Below are positions 1 to 14,034 of a stretch of DNA of 64,000 bases, in pieces (within the stretch, counting starts at the first letter, position 1; the number at the start of each line of letters is the position of its first letter). Position numbers and translations under genes: made by a program. Below the pieces are notes generated by a model. The model was given only the letters and a program-made list of their open reading frames with translations. It did no database searches and was not told the DNA's origin. The DNA comes from Lottia gigantea (taxonomy: Eukaryota; Mollusca; Gastropoda; Lottiidae), in contig NW_008708400.1 of NCBI RefSeq assembly GCF_000327385.1, positions 1,450,347 to 1,514,346 on the forward strand. Direction: 5' to 3'.

Positions 1-417
1 TGCTAAAATTGAACTCTATTAGGCCTACCTTGCAAAGCAAATATTCAAACAATTACATCCCTTTAAGATTGAGCATATAGTGAACATCAAATTAAATAAA
101 ATTTATTATTACCAATATTTACAATTTTCATATTAAACTAACAAATGTTGCAGCCACTGGAGAGAATTTTATAGATAATTTATAGCTTAACGTCAAAACA
201 AATTTATCACAATCTTCTTTTGTACATAGGGAGAAAATAACGCCAACTGCTTATTTTAGATAACCATTTCTCTTTTACTCATAATGAAATTATAAAAAAA
301 AAACAGAAACAAACTATTACTATTACTGTATATAAATAATATATGTTCTTTGACGCAATACCTTGCTTGTATGTGCCTGACACAAAGGCCTAGGAAAAAA
401 TTGCAGAAGTAACACAA

Positions 418-606
418 TTAAAAGGGACAGATTTGCCATTTTCGGGTCTTGGATTCCTTTAAAAATACCTCAATCTAGGAATTATACTTTCTTTTTCGAC
501 AGTGAGCTGTGAACACTATTACTGATTGGCTTTGCTAAAAAAAAGGTCTGCGTTTCTGAGACTAAGGTACGATTGCTCAAATGAATTGCGAACCTGTCCC
601 TTTTAA
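418..606 (+). mobile_element. TTAA-flanked MITE, copy 1 (short form)
   Basis: The segment is bounded by TTAA on both sides and has perfect inverted ends, AAGGGACAG at the left and CTGTCCCTT at the right. Its interior (GAGCTGTGAACACTATTACT and the stretch after it) recurs near 38.65 kb and 59.05 kb, and inverted near 60.1 kb. It has no coding capacity. TTAA target duplications are typical of piggyBac-type elements, so a non-autonomous derivative of that class is the best guess, but no transposase was seen to confirm it. Confidence 0.6.
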
Positions 607-2079
607 TAACCGTGTCCATTATGGTTTTTCGCAACCCAAGAAAAAAATTAACGATCCTAATCGTGCAAATTAAAATAGCCATTGGTAAAAAGACAGCTCG
701 ATGAGAGGTAGGTTTGTGGCTTTACATCGGTCTTTAAAATAAATTGTATTGGTTGGTTGAGAAAAATAAGACGTCTTGGTCGATTTTAAATAAACCTCTC
801 TCACAAATGATTGTTAAGACACCAAGACATCTCGGCCTGGCTCTTGTTATTACTTACACATATATCTAACTCTCTTGAAAGCTTTAGAGGCAATAAAAAT
901 CATTTTTATCTCATTTTCATAGAGAATTTATCTTTATGGTATAAGATATATGTAACATACAATAAGATTTGTCTGAGAAAGTGAAGGAAAAATCGTTACT
1001 TGAACCTCACTTAAAAGGAATTAGAATTTAGAGTAGGGAATTCAAAATATTCCTATTCACTGTATTAAATAAATTCAGAACAATATGATGTTAAATATCA
1101 ATATAACTTTACTGATCAATTCAAATGAAAATATCTTAAAATGCCATTGAATGTTTTGAAAAATGTTAAGATGACAGAATATTTCACATAAGAACACCAT
1201 TTATAATTAAAATATGTAAAAAAATTTCTTAAGGTCACACGAAGGATGGATATTAGACTTCGGAAATATTCAAAATGCAAACAAATTATAACCCTTTTGA
1301 GAAATAAATAAAACCTACTTCCAGCATGCTCACTGGCCAAAACATAAGGAAGGAATTGCAGGCACTCGAAAAGAATAGGTCTATTCTACCTTGTTCGTTC
1401 CCTATAGTTTACGTTAAGAAGGCAGACCGGAGAAAAGAGTTCTGTCTTGACTAAAGGAAAGAGACAGAAAGAAACGACAGACAGAATATAAACATCATAT
1501 ATCAATAGATATCCTATAATTAACAACTATCAACTTTATTTCCGTCAAATCTATTTGATATATGTTAAGGCTATTGGCAGATAACATTCATATTAGAACC
1601 TAACTATTGACAGATCTTTAATAAATCCAATATTCGGTGGTGTGAAAGTTATGAAATCGCGGATATTGGACCAATTTTCTTCACATCATCAACATCTTTC
1701 ATTGAATAATGATATTTGTCATATCAACACCAAGGTTCATGTAATAAGCGACCTTTATCCTGCTTATGGTAAGCTGATAGCAGTACAGATGCCGTCACGT
1801 CAATTTTTTATGCTTCGTCAGTTTTCTGATATATGAGTCGTCCATGAAATCGTTATGAATATATTTTTATTATGTAGATATCTAACGTACAATTGGAATT
1901 TGGTTTAAAAGAAATTTCTGATTTCATAAATAGCTTTTTGTTTATAATGCATAGTCCTTCAACGATATTTGTTAAAATTCAGTCGTTAAAAACTAAAAAG
2001 GACCATCATTCTACTAGTATTATTTCATGTAGAATAGGAGGTAGCCAGTGTTGGTACCAGTGGGGGAACAGAGGGCTTC
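607..2079. other. gene-free AT-rich stretch
   Basis: Only short chance reading frames are present. I see no splice-bounded exon, no protein motif and no clear repeat. Confidence 0.5.
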
Positions 2080-2280
2080 CAGCAAATTGAATTGTACGCC
2101 CAATTGCAGCCCCACTTTGTTTCTAACATTTCTAAATAAGACCTGTATACGTTTTTGTCCTAAAATATGCGCACGAATCCAACAAATCAATTCCAGTCTG
2201 CATTTGAAATTCAACATCTACAGTTGTCCCCAATTTAGTCAGTCTGTCCAATATTTGTACCCCCAGTCTCGGAAGGCCAC
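2080..2280 (+). repeat. dispersed CCCCC-rich repeat, copy 1
   Basis: Two blocks match the segment at 4450-4615 in the same order and orientation: a GTACGCCCAATTG-like block followed by CCCACTTT, and a downstream block reading CCCCCAGTCTCGGAAGGC. The first block also resembles 24012-24065, inside an intron of the second sulfotransferase. No inverted ends or coding capacity were found, so the element class is unknown. The 131-codon open frame across this copy appears to be a by-product of the repeat. Confidence 0.5.
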
Positions 2281-4449
2281 GGGAAGTAGCAGAAAATGTC
2301 TGGGTCGTGTCCGTTTATTCAATATTCTATACGAATGTTCTGCAATTTCATCAGATATAAATATCCATGACAAGACGATCAGTTTCGTTTCCAGTACAGA
2401 TGTACTACTTGAACTCAATATGCTGATTGCTTACATGCCTTAGGGTATTTCTACGATATGCTTAATAGCAGAAACCAAAGTATAGGCTTTGATAACCCTC
2501 CGATCTATGAAAACTTGGTCTAATGAAGGACGAAATAGTGATCTATATGATTATCAACATACCCAATAATTCAAAATCAAGCCATAGATCCTTGATGAAT
2601 AAACAAAAAGTATCTTTCCCTTTCGTGATTTGTGAAAGACGGTCATAGAAGAAATTGGAAACTTTTTACTGCGTGTGAAAACACGTATGTGGCATGCTAT
2701 TACATTAAGTTAAAATTGAATCAAAATTATACATTTGTCTTAAACAAAAAATATTAAAAATTAAAAATATTAAAAAGATAACAACATGCGCAATATTTGG
2801 CTGTATATCGTCAATTGGAATCGGAAACCATAACGAATCTTTCAATCTGGCCTTAAAATTGAGTATACAATGAGTAACATTGTACAACAACTATCTGCAA
2901 TGAATAATATTGTACAACAACTACTATCTAACTGTCACCTTCTATCTGGATCCCAAAGATACTCCTTCAAACATTTATATTTCTTGTCTATATTTGGTGA
3001 GCAATGAACTCTTTAATAAAAGCTATATCAACATAATTTTTAAATAGATAAACGAATTCCATAAGAACATTGGTCTGGTTGACTTTCTAGAAGAATTTTT
3101 TTTTTATCTGCTGCGCATGTGTGTCGAGAAACAATACTGTGTTAAATAGATTTCCCCAAATATTCTCAGCCATCGATTATCTTCGGTCTATATTGAAAGT
3201 ATTGATTGGCTTTCTAAAATTCGGCTGTAAGGAAGCTTATAAATGTCTCTTAGTTGAAGTTTATCAATAGAATTTAAGACAAGTTAAGAATAGAAATAGC
3301 TTTTATCAAGTAAAATTACTTTGATTTAAATGTAAAATTAAGAACATGTATTTTAAAGTCTTAATCAACAGCTCGGGGTTGTAATGGAATCTTGTCAAAC
3401 TTGAGGTGATAAAGAGTGATACAATCAGTTATTGAAATTAAAGATTCTCTCCTTGCAGTTGTGCTGAATGAAAGATTCACCAATATCTGCATCTTGGTTA
3501 ATATAAGCCGAACCTACCCTGAGGTCATGATATTTGTTAAACAGTGTCTCGTGTTAAATTTATAGTTTGCTCTTTGGGACTGGTAGGGTTGAATTCTATT
3601 TGCTGTTTTCTGTTACAGAACAAACTGTTCTACAGTGAAAGTAACAAGAGATAACACAATACACCAGTTACGATCTCTGCAATACCTTTAAGCTAGCTTA
3701 TACATGCATATATGATCTACAATGTCGAAAACTTCAAGAGTGAACTATGTTTGGGATTTGCTTGCACACTTTGTCACAGCAGTTTTGGTCTAAATTCGTT
3801 TTATTTCTGTAAATTGTTAGCGTATCATCGTCCAATGCATTTGTCATGAATATCTAACTCGTTGTGGGGGATTTATTACGGACACGGGGGTAATACAAAT
3901 GATCAGGAATCCTGAAAGGGGTAATAGAAAATTACAGGTTGAAAAAATGGTATAAATTATACAGGCGATCGCTTTTATATCTCATTAGTTTAAAGACAAA
4001 TACAACTTTAATAGTACCACTGTACACAGTATAGCATGACATTGTATCTGCTACACTAGCAGGGTCACAGTCAATATCAATAACCTAAGATAGATATTGT
4101 TAATTAGAAATTAAAGAGAACTGAACACAATTCTAATCAATATCGAAGTAGGAGGTAATATGGACAATAAAAATAACTAACATAGTCAATTAACTAACTT
4201 ACATTATTAGATAGCACATGAAAGAAAACGGTAACAATAAATTTAATTTAAAGCAGCAAAATCCTCAGGTGTGGATATTTACAAGATCATACGTTTTACT
4301 TTCTGCTTTTAGAAACACCGAGCCAAATAATTTTGACAAAAAGGTGCAAAAGCATGCTATAAGACTAATCTAGAACAGTATCTAATTTCATTTACTTGGC
4401 TCTATTTACAGAATACAGAATTAAACGGTCTAAATTCGCCCACATTAAC
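2281..4449. other. gene-free AT-rich stretch
   Basis: No exon, RNA gene or obvious repeat was recognised here. Confidence 0.45.
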
Positions 4450-4615
4450 AGTTTGTTCCCCCAATAAATTGTACCCCCATTTCAGTTTTGACAAATTAAA
4501 AAAAAAAATTCTAGGAAAGATCCCCTGTTCCACAGAACTGCCAACTTTTTGAATCTCCACGACAATCAACCTTGATAGTTACTAAGTCAGTCTGCCCCCA
4601 GTCTCGGGAGGCTGG
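4450..4615 (+). repeat. dispersed CCCCC-rich repeat, copy 2
   Basis: Partner of 2080-2280. It carries CCCCCAATAAATTGTACCCC and, about 100 bases later, CCCCCAGTCTCGGGAGGC. The spacing differs from copy 1, so the two copies have diverged by insertions and deletions. Confidence 0.5.
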
Positions 4616-5234
4616 CAATTTAAACGTTAGTCGTCCCTAACATCCTTTACCAAAATAAAGTTTAGGGGTGTCGTAAAGTGAGATAAAGAAGCATATTTGG
4701 TACCTTGGTATCAAATACATTTGAGGCCTTGTTCCTTTAAAAGTTATCACAAAGACTACACTGTCAACAACTATAAATTAACCAAGCATACAGAAAGAAA
4801 ACTGATATTGTTCATTACGTTTATTAACTTTCGATTAGTATAAGTTTTATCACACCATTTTTTCTCAATCAATTTAATAGTTATTAGTACTTTTCAATGG
4901 GGTTTAAATGTCATACAATTAGGATAATAACTAATGGGGGCTTAGAGCCCGTAACAAATGACAATCTCAATAACGTCTTGGTAATGAGAAATTGAAATGT
5001 ACTATGAACCCTGTAGACAAGAATAGAAATTGAGATATGGATTGTTGTTTGAAAGAAAACAACAACTTCAAAGACGCTTTCAATGCACAACAATAATTGT
5101 TAATACTACAGTGTGGTTAATGAAATTTCCAAAACATAAAAACAAATTAGTTTTGTGCATAATTATAATTATGTTGCAATAGCAATTTCTTTCAATAAAG
5201 TTTTCAATTTTATCTTAATTTTTTTAATAGTACT

Positions 5235-5444
5235 TTTATTTGTCCAACGTAGCATGTAATTTCAATTCGGATCTGTCTTTGTTATCCGTGTTAATGATAT
5301 TTACTACCAGAGCAACACCAACATAGCAACACCCATGGTGGGCAACTGATAATGAGTCACCCTTACTGAGAGGTCACCCATCGGTACATCGATTCCAGGG
5401 TACTCACGCAACAAAATTCCATCAACAGACAAATTGAATTCAAG
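5235..5444 (-). CDS. possible terminal exon of an unidentified gene
   Basis: Read on the minus strand, an acceptor (AACTCAG) ends at 5445 and is followed by 46 open codons in phase 0, starting at 5444. The frame ends at a TAG at 5304-5306, and an AATAAA lies 64 bases further on, at 5240-5235. The peptide includes REYPGIDVPMGDLSV and ends in a hydrophobic run, MGVAMLVLLW, which could be a tail anchor or a GPI-type signal. I do not recognise the family and found no upstream exon on this strand. Order, length and composition fit a real last exon, but a frame of this size also occurs by chance in AT-rich DNA, so it may be spurious or a pseudogene piece. Confidence 0.35.
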
Positions 5445-8119
5445 CTGAGTTCATATCAAGTATCATCATTAACAATAGATTGTACTCCGCTATTAAATGC
5501 ACGTTGTTCTTAATGAGTTGTGGTGGTAGAGAATCAACCAGCTAGTCCAGTAGTGAGTGGGGCTATCATATTATATTTGAATGAATGAGTTAAATCTAAA
5601 GACAATGTATCAATTATTCATGGACTTGCATTCGAGAACTTTATGTAAGAAAAAAGGAAAATTAATTTGAAGAAGTTCTTTCCCATTGTATTTAGTACCT
5701 CATATTTCAAAATTCAACCTTACAGGGCCCTTCTATTATCACGTCCTTGAAATGACCTTATATCTTCCAAATGGAACCGAATCTTCCCTTGAACTTTCTA
5801 TCATGAAAAGAATAATATTTACAACTGGAACTAAAATTGCTTATCTAACCTTTTGAAGAAATGTGGCACGTTGGCCATTTGCGGCTAATACTGTTTCTGC
5901 CCATAAAACTGATAATTGAATTTCAGAAAAAAGTTTCAATTTCGCTTGATTTGGTACAAAACACATTTAGAAATAATAGAATAGAAAGAAATTGATCCAG
6001 TTAAAAGAAAAGAGGGTATAATTTTGCGGAAGGAGAAACGGTAGCTAATTTACTATTTAATTGAACAAGTGTGTGAAACTTTGCCAGTTTTAATCAGTCA
6101 CGCACTCTAGTGCTTAAAATAATAACATTGTATCGAACAGTTTGTTCTTGGGATATTTTTAGTTGTACTGATAGACGATGTTGATGTTGCTAGTGTTTAA
6201 CAACTGATGATAACATACTGATGTCCGACCAGGAAGATGTTCTTATGTAATGGCCCAATGGCTGATATAATATTATAATGGCAGATCATGATGATGACGA
6301 CACACCATGATTTTGTTATGTTGTTATTGTTACAGATGATGTTAACATTATGATGACAACCTAATGATGATGTTAATATTGTGTTGATAAACAATGAGAC
6401 AATTATTGCACCTGTAATGAAATTAGCATATACTGCGATATACTGTCATATTTATGATTCAATAATAAATGCCGTGGTGGGAGTGGCTATAGCGAGGCAA
6501 TGAATTCTCACCCTTCCTAAACAGCTAATGCCTCTCTGGGAATGGGTTTAATTCAGTTCCGTTTTCTTATACAAGTTTTAGCACGAAAGGTTTGTCACCA
6601 ATTGGCAAAGATCAAAAAGCTGTGAAGCATTAAATAAGATTTACTTGGAGAAATGTTGATAGAGAGAAGTGAGCTCACTAAATAGACAAACGTTATGCAG
6701 GAAGATTTCTACGCGATTTACATATTCAAAAAATTAAATACTCCCTTAAAAAGCGTTGTCTAGCACAGGACAATAATTCGGGGCGTTGACTTAGCGTTGA
6801 CCATTATTGTTATTCAGTTTTAACACTGTTTAAGATTGGTTAGATTAACATAAATAATGGTGCATTCGGGTCAAATAAGACTGAACACGAAAGACCAAAA
6901 TTCTTCCGATCATAACAGGCATGTTTTTTACCCAGAGGAAAACATCAAGTATACCATCTGAATGTGTATCTTTATTAGATTGTGAGAAAAGGTTGCACTC
7001 TCGCAGTCCCCGGGCTGCTTTAATGTATAGCATACATGTTATAAAAAAACAGCACAAAGTGAGAAATATGGGCTAAAGCGAGTACCACATGCGTCCATCG
7101 AGACTAATCTCCAAGATAATAAATCTACATCTACTAGCTAAGTTTAGCTTAACGTTCTTCATTGTTACAGAAACTAGGTAAACTGGGAATACTCATCAAT
7201 ATAAGGATAATAAAGGGTTGATGAGTGAAATATATCTTTCACTTAAGTAGGACTTGAAAGCCATTACACGACATGATAACTTGATTTGTTGTTTTATAAA
7301 GCTGGATAATCGAATTAAGGGATAAATAGCTTGTTTTAGCCTTGATTAACAAGATAGAAATTTGTTACCTAAAATAAGCATTGATTGACACGGAACATAA
7401 CATATTACTTAGTGTAATTATGGGACCAATTCTTCAAGCCAGCCCTAATGGTAATGTCCACTGAAATATCTTACTATAGCGTATGGGTGCCAATTCAAGC
7501 TTTCGAATGCGCCCATCCAAAACCGGCTGCTCAAACAGAAGCGACGTAACTGGATAATAGAGATAATGCCATTATATTGTTTATTTTTTCAACAGGAGCA
7601 CGTCTTGAATTCTGGGTTTGATTACCATAAATGAGGTCACACAATAAGAATCGATTGATATCGAACATATTTCGTTTCGATCGTAAGATGGATATTGATG
7701 TGCGCATGAACCAAATGAAAATCAAAAGAAGGGCTCTCAGGGAAACAACCGTCAATTCATGCAACGGTTTGAAATTTGTTCTTCAGAATCATCATGAAAA
7801 TCGTATGATCACATTATATGTTTATCAATTACGCTGAACAACCCCTTTAAACTACCTGTCATTTGTACATTGTAAAGATTACTAATATACTAATAACTTA
7901 TAATAGTCATTAGTCTAGTGCCTAACCAAACAATGACCAATGACTTAATGGCTTCCACTAAATTGCCTTCTTCTATCTGACCGTATTGTCTTGGATACAA
8001 AGGTACTTGTCGTCTGTAGTCTGCTATGATTTGGAAGTAAGCAATCTTAAGTTCAGACAGACAAAAATTAAAGGAAACTCAGACTGGGAGAGAGATAGGT
8101 TACCCATTAAAGCCTCTGG
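5445..8119. other. gene-free stretch with a degenerate GATGTTA-rich tract
   Basis: Nothing gene-like was found. About 6165-6400 is rich in imperfect ATGATG and GATGTTA words, a decayed simple repeat that also creates short open frames on the minus strand. Confidence 0.45.
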
Positions 8120-8850
8120 CATTTTCCCAAGTTGTTTCTTGGGCGGTTTCGTTCCCCCATGTTGATTTGATGCTTTCGCATCGAGATTGGATTAGAAACG
8201 GGACGATCCTTGCATCGCGCGAATGATCGCATTAACTCATATGGATGCAAGGTGGTTGGAAAGCGTACGTATCTATACTGATAGTTCACGTAACTCAGAT
8301 GATGGTATAACAGGTCTGGGAATCTACGTCTCCTCGATCAGCACAAGAATTAATAAGCGATTGCCCAATAACTGCTCAGTGTACACATCAGAGATGCTTG
8401 CAATACTTTATGCGGTGAAATATTCCGCAGGCCACTATAAATTATGTAATGCTCACTTGTACATAGTCAAGGCAAATCAATCGATCCTGTTTGTATCATG
8501 TCTCATGTCGGTATACAAGGGAACGAAATTGCAGACGAACTCGCTAAAATAGGACTAGGACTATCCGAGATTGACCGTACAGACTAAAGTAAGGAGCATG
8601 ATCACAAAAAGCATCAAATCAACATATGAGGTAACTCTCATTGATGCTAATGCATTCCGCTTCCGACTAAACGATGGCATTATCAGTGTTTTTACACAAC
8701 CCCAATCAACAGATTTGTGGATCGTTCGCCGATCTGAGAATGATTGGTGAAGTACAAAATCACAAAAGCTATGTCCCTGTAGTAAAGCTGGCATTGCAGA
8801 ACATCTGTTAATCCATTATGAGCAATTAAGGGAATAAGACAATTGCTGGT
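8120..8850 (+). mobile_element. decayed LINE: RNase H and C-terminal Cys motif of ORF2
   Basis: The translation shows the start of an RNase H domain (VRIYTDSSRNSDDG, then LPNNCSVYTSEMLAILYAV) from about 8250. It continues in a shifted frame near 8501 with SHVGIQGNEIADELAKIGL, the conserved RNase H tail. Near 8770-8815 it returns to the first frame with LCPCSKAGIAEHLL, matching the C-terminal Cys-Cys...H motif found after RNase H in LINEs of the I/R1/Jockey type. The reverse transcriptase and endonuclease parts are not recognisable upstream. The frame changes and truncation mean it is dead. Clade assignment is approximate. Confidence 0.75.
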
Positions 8851-11800
8851 CGATATAATAAAAAGATAAAAACTGGATTACACCTGGAATATCTCATACG
8901 GGGAGGGTATATCAACAATCTGTGAGACAGTTTATTGTTTCCTGGGTGAATATGCAATGAGCACATAAAGTAGTACATCAGAAGAAGGTCCTGCTCTTCT
9001 GTAGGTGTGGCGATCATAGGGGACTTAGTCCTCGATAGATCGTCAAGAAGGTACAGATGAAGACATAAGAGCACGTCGCTCTTCACTATAAAGAAGAAAT
9101 TGACAGAAAAAAAACTACTGAAGAAGAACACAGAATCAAGACTACAGAAGAAGAATCAGAAGAAACCATGGGAGCAACTCGCTCCTTACTCTGCGATATG
9201 GATTTTTCCGAAGCGATCACAATCCCCCAAGAAAAGAAGAAGGGGGAGAAAAGCAATATCTGAAATAAGTGACTTTGAGTACAAGGGCGAAAGCCAATAC
9301 ATGATCATCTAAAGCGCAATTCAGAAGACAAAGTTCGCATAACTAAATATATACATGTAGTATATAAGGAACAACTTATTGAGAATGTCGAATCCTACCC
9401 TACAGACTGAAGTATTAGTAGACAACCACTTTTTACGGTTTTCGATTCTGTGATCGGGCTATATCGTGTTCTGTTACCATACTTAACAACTTGCGACGTT
9501 GGGAACCTTGCTTCAAATGCATAGATCAAAATGTGCTAAAGTCTAAGAACTTAGGATTAATATTTTACTGGTGAATGCTCACTCTGTATCTAGCACTACA
9601 ATAACAACGATTAAAAGTATTTCAAATGACTAAATTTGGCTAATGTTGGCAGCAGTTTGAATAGTGACAGGGTAGAGATTTAGTGATTGTATCAACAGAA
9701 CGGAGTATAAAAATCGACATACCGGTCATTATCAGTAAATTACATTAATGATCTGAAAGTCTTTAAATGTCAATGATTGGGTGAGTTTAGGTCGGATAAC
9801 TGATATAGATTTTGGTTCTAAGGTTCCAGTAAATCCGTCTTATCTATGTTGGAATTCCGTGAAATACAAATCAGCAATGTCTGGTAATGTGGTGCCAATG
9901 TTAAGCTGTAACATCATGATCTACTTGGTATACTTACTGAATGTCTGAATACAAAACGAATTTTAGTTACAAGATTTCTTTACTAACCACAACATTCCTA
10001 TATCAGCTTAGATCTGTAAATGCGCTATTTTGTATTATTTTTTTCTGAAAAGATTTTGGTGTAAAACACGCTTTGTAATATTAGTAGCTTGTTTCTGAGG
10101 TATTCTTCTAAAAGAACTTTTTTAATGTACAAAAGATCTACATTACTGATCTAATGATTATTTAACAGAAAGAGTAAACTCTAAATGTGAAGGCTTAACT
10201 TTTCGTCTTGAATGATCTAGGGTGACGATTTTCTGTCTTTTTCTACACAGTGATTCTACACATAAGAGAGAAGGTTGCCTTGTGGGGTTTCACAAACATT
10301 GTCAAATGCGAAATATTTTCCGTGTCAGATGTATGACATCACAACAATCGAGTGTAAAAAGGTCATTTGAATCAGTACGGGAATGAAAGCATATCACAAC
10401 ATCCTTCAAACCTGTTCAAGAAAATATTATTCCATAGACAGTTATTAGCTTTGATGGTGACCCTTGAACTCGTGCTTGTACAAATACGACTATTGAGATG
10501 ATTGATCTAGCTGGTATAATTAACTAGCACATTGCTGATTTCTTTTAACCAATTTGTTAGCCACAAAGAACATTGACAAATTTCATTGATCCCGTCTCCT
10601 TTACTCCCAGGGTTTTAATAAATTTTCTGCTTTATACAAAGGCAAATCTTTCATTGCTATTCCATAAAATTAACTAACGTTTGAAGCAAAACAGTGGAAA
10701 AAGAATATTTCCTATTTATCATTAAAATGTTCGTATTGTTTTTGTGTGTTAATCGACACATCCTGACACGATTCGAGCATTTCAATTTTTTGGAATGGGT
10801 TCATAAACTTAAATAGTATTGACTACTATTAGCATTTCATAGGGACTGCTCGTAGTTTTATAATGAATCGTTCCCCGATGCATTCAAATATCTTTGCCCT
10901 AATATTATTATATACAAGGTTTCATACTAAAACTTCCTTTCAAAGAAGAAAATGTCATCAGCGGGCAGGATGCAGTATATAAGCACATCAGCGATTTTAC
11001 GTCACTGGTTTTCTCTTTGTTTCAGATCTATATCAAATATTTTACGTACAAAACTCTATTATCAATGTATAGAACGAAACTGATATCAAATCCTATTACT
11101 TTGGTCTAGAAATTTAATTCAATTCGGTATTATTAGAATAAATATCATTGAATAGAAATGCTTTTAGTTGTGAATTATTTGATAAAATACAATGTTATGA
11201 GAAAAGAAAAAGCTCTTAATCTATTATATGATAATTTTCTATATTATGAAAGTGAAAGTCTGTCAATTCAATCAGATATATATATTATCAAGTGAGACAT
11301 ATAATTTTACCACAAACCGACAGAATTACAATTCAGAATACAACCCAGGTTACAAGGCTTTATTATAGCTGTCAATGTCTAGAAAGACATCCAGTTATAT
11401 ACCTGTGGGGTGCCGAAACCCATCGAAAATTTATAAAACTATATGAAAAAAGTAGGCAAACATAGCTTACATTATTGTTAATTTATCAAGATATGTCTTT
11501 ATGTCTTAAAAGTATAAGAAGTAACAGGGACGATATACTACTCAAAAACTCAGACGCTTGAATGTAAGATTGGTCGGAGAAAAGGTTAGAGAGTACCTTC
11601 GAACTTTTCAACGCAGTTCACTTCTGTACGTGAGGCTGGTTTGGGGATTCAGGGGATTGTTGTCGATCGGGTTTTTCTAGTTGCTAATGGTCAAAATGAA
11701 TTAAGTTTTCTAGATATTGCAGTGAATATCCGTCTGATGTGTCTGATGTTTAACTCGTATGGCTTTTAAAACTCAAATGCGCAAATCAAATCCACGAGGC

Positions 11801-13110
11801 TGAAAATAGCGTTTGGATCAAAGGGACATAAACCAGTCTTATACACCCTCAGACTACAATCAAATTATCTTCCTTTTTCAATTGAAAAAATGGTTACAAA
11901 GCATCTTAAGGCCAGCCCAACAAACAACGAAAATTTAAGTTTAAAAGAAAAATATTTTTCAGTTTCCAGTCAATCACCCGACAAACACGTTCGTGGTCGA
12001 TTGACCAAACTGACAACTTTTCGAGTAATTATCGTAAAAGTTGATTTTCCGAATACTTCCAGACTATTGACTTCGATCACTTAAAGCTTATAATTGCTTC
12101 TAAAGAAATATCCGTTCACTTCTTTGACAATTCTGTCTAAGTTAATGGAGGCTATATGTAAAATCAATTAAATGGCTTTATTAAGGAATGTTATTAAGGA
12201 TTTAGTCTAAGTTTACTTGTATTTGACAAATTTGGCTTAAAGGTACTCTACGTACGTTTATCATAAAGAGCATTATTAGCAATGTGGACTCTCCGAAAGA
12301 GATGCCGAGCTGACAAATGCAGTCGTAAAGTGGATTCAGCTGGTCTGATGAGTAAAAACTAGAAAACTAAAAAAAGATTTTTATGGAAATTAAAGAATGT
12401 AATGCAAATGATTATAATGAACACCCCTCAACACACACATGCACCCCACACCCAAACACGTTTTTAAACATTAGTTCACATTAATAAATCCAAAAAGCTG
12501 CATCATAGTTCACACGTCATGGGATGAATAGACTGTTGGATTTTTTCCCATCGCAATTTTTAAGGCATTTGGAATCATACTAGGTTTTCATTAAATAAAT
12601 TGATACGCAATTTGAAATGTTCTTTAAACTTATCTTGTATAATAGGCCTTTTAACATTGTAGCAACCCCTAGACATGGATTAATCCATTAATGTTATTAA
12701 TGTCATTATTAATTGAGTATATGTGAGTTACTATCAATGACATATTGATGTATATTAATGTTCCATAATATCATTAAATGCCTAAAATGACTCTTATCCA
12801 CCTAATATAATTTCATCGTAGTGATTTTTGCTACTCTATAGAAAATCTTGTAAGTCATGATCATACACATCCAAATGAAAGCTGACTTGAAACCGTATCA
12901 AAACAACATTCAATTTTCCTTCCATAATATTTATAATTTTTGCTTGTTCTGTAATAGAAAAAAAAAGTTCTTTTCGTAATTTTGTCAATGGTTTTTTGAT
13001 TCCCCATATTATGATCTTTTCCGACGCGACCCTGAAACCTATACATTTCACAAAGGGTTCTCGCCTTGCTCCGACCTGCAATACCCGAAATCCAAAACAA
13101 CATAATGACA
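8851..13110. other. gene-free stretch, possible LINE tail at its left end
   Basis: An A/G-rich, Lys/Glu-encoding stretch at about 9060-9310 follows the LINE and may be its tail, but no motif proves it. The rest is AT-rich. A CA/C-rich tract lies near 12421-12465 and ATTAATGT-rich sequence near 12690-12775. No exon was recognised. Confidence 0.4.
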
Positions 13111-13194
13111 AAACATTGATATAGCAGCTAATGAACTTTTTATGAAGTATATCAATCATAAGTGAGTAACTATTTCATGATGAAAAGTGGTATC
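13111..13194 (+). repeat. dispersed repeat, copy 1 (partner at 58.5 kb)
   Basis: About 84 bases match 58513-58600 in the same orientation with few differences, for example TATATCAATCATAAGTGA in both. No terminal repeats or coding capacity were seen. Confidence 0.6.
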
Positions 13195-13534
13195 TGGTGT
13201 CTAGACGAGTAAGCATAGAATGATTATGGCCGCAACCGGCTACCATAGTTTATAAATGGTAACAGTTTGACCATCAACTACCTCCACAAGCCAATGAATG
13301 ATACGTACTCTTAACGTCTGTGACATTACATGTATTTATTTTTGATAACCTTTGAAATATCATAAAAAAGATTATCAATAGTTCAATAAATTATCTAACA
13401 GTTTTTAAAAATATATATTTAAAAATAATAAATCTTGATAGTTGATATTAACACACGTTTTGCTGATCATGCAATCAGCCCGAGAAAAATATAACTTCAA
13501 ACTAATGTTCATATTATCATGTTTATAATCTCCA

Positions 13535-13645
13535 CATTAAAATGATAAAAAATTGTAATCAGTCGAAAAGTGGACTTGAACCCTAGTTTATGCACAAATA
13601 GCCTACCGTGAAAGTTACGCTAGCCCTCAAGCAACCTATCGCATT
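13535..13645 (-). mobile_element. tRNA-derived SINE fragment
   Basis: On the minus strand an A-box-like GGGCTAGCGTAAC is followed at tRNA spacing by a B-box-like GGTTCAAGTCC (plus-strand 13572-13582). A cloverleaf is not convincing. The left part of this segment recurs at 14035-14093, so it behaves as a repeat and not as a single-copy tRNA gene. Confidence 0.4.
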
Positions 13646-14034
13646 AATGAATGGCAGCCATAGTATGCCGGAGCTATGCCAAAGTTGTTAAGTGATCGTA
13701 TGATTTTTGTAGATCTAACGAGTGTTTGTAAACATAGTCAATAAAAATAAAACATCAGCAAGAAAATGTATTCAAAATGATAATAAAATGTATCATTGGA
13801 GAACAAATAGTCACGGTATAGCATAAGTACATAAGTGACAGATTTATCTCCCAAAGACTCTAAATTTATGGAACTCACTTGGTCGCAATATTACTATCAC
13901 TTGACAAATCACTGCTAAATACCGGAAGTCAAGAGTCTCGCCCAAGAAGACACAACGTAATTCACCATTCATTACAGAGACAGATTCAGCTTTACAGAAA
14001 ATGCCCAGGTTTGCCGAATGAGTCTAAAATCTAA

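Noticed and set aside
2048-2443. 131-codon open frame, the longest outside the large gene and sulfotransferases
   Set aside because: It has no ATG start, overlaps a dispersed repeat shared with 4.45 kb, and shows no domain or splice context.
8223-8552. Host RNase H gene or an LTR element
   Set aside because: The RNase H is followed by the CPC...EHLL motif typical of LINE ORF2 tails; no LTRs, protease, integrase or capsid sequence was seen.
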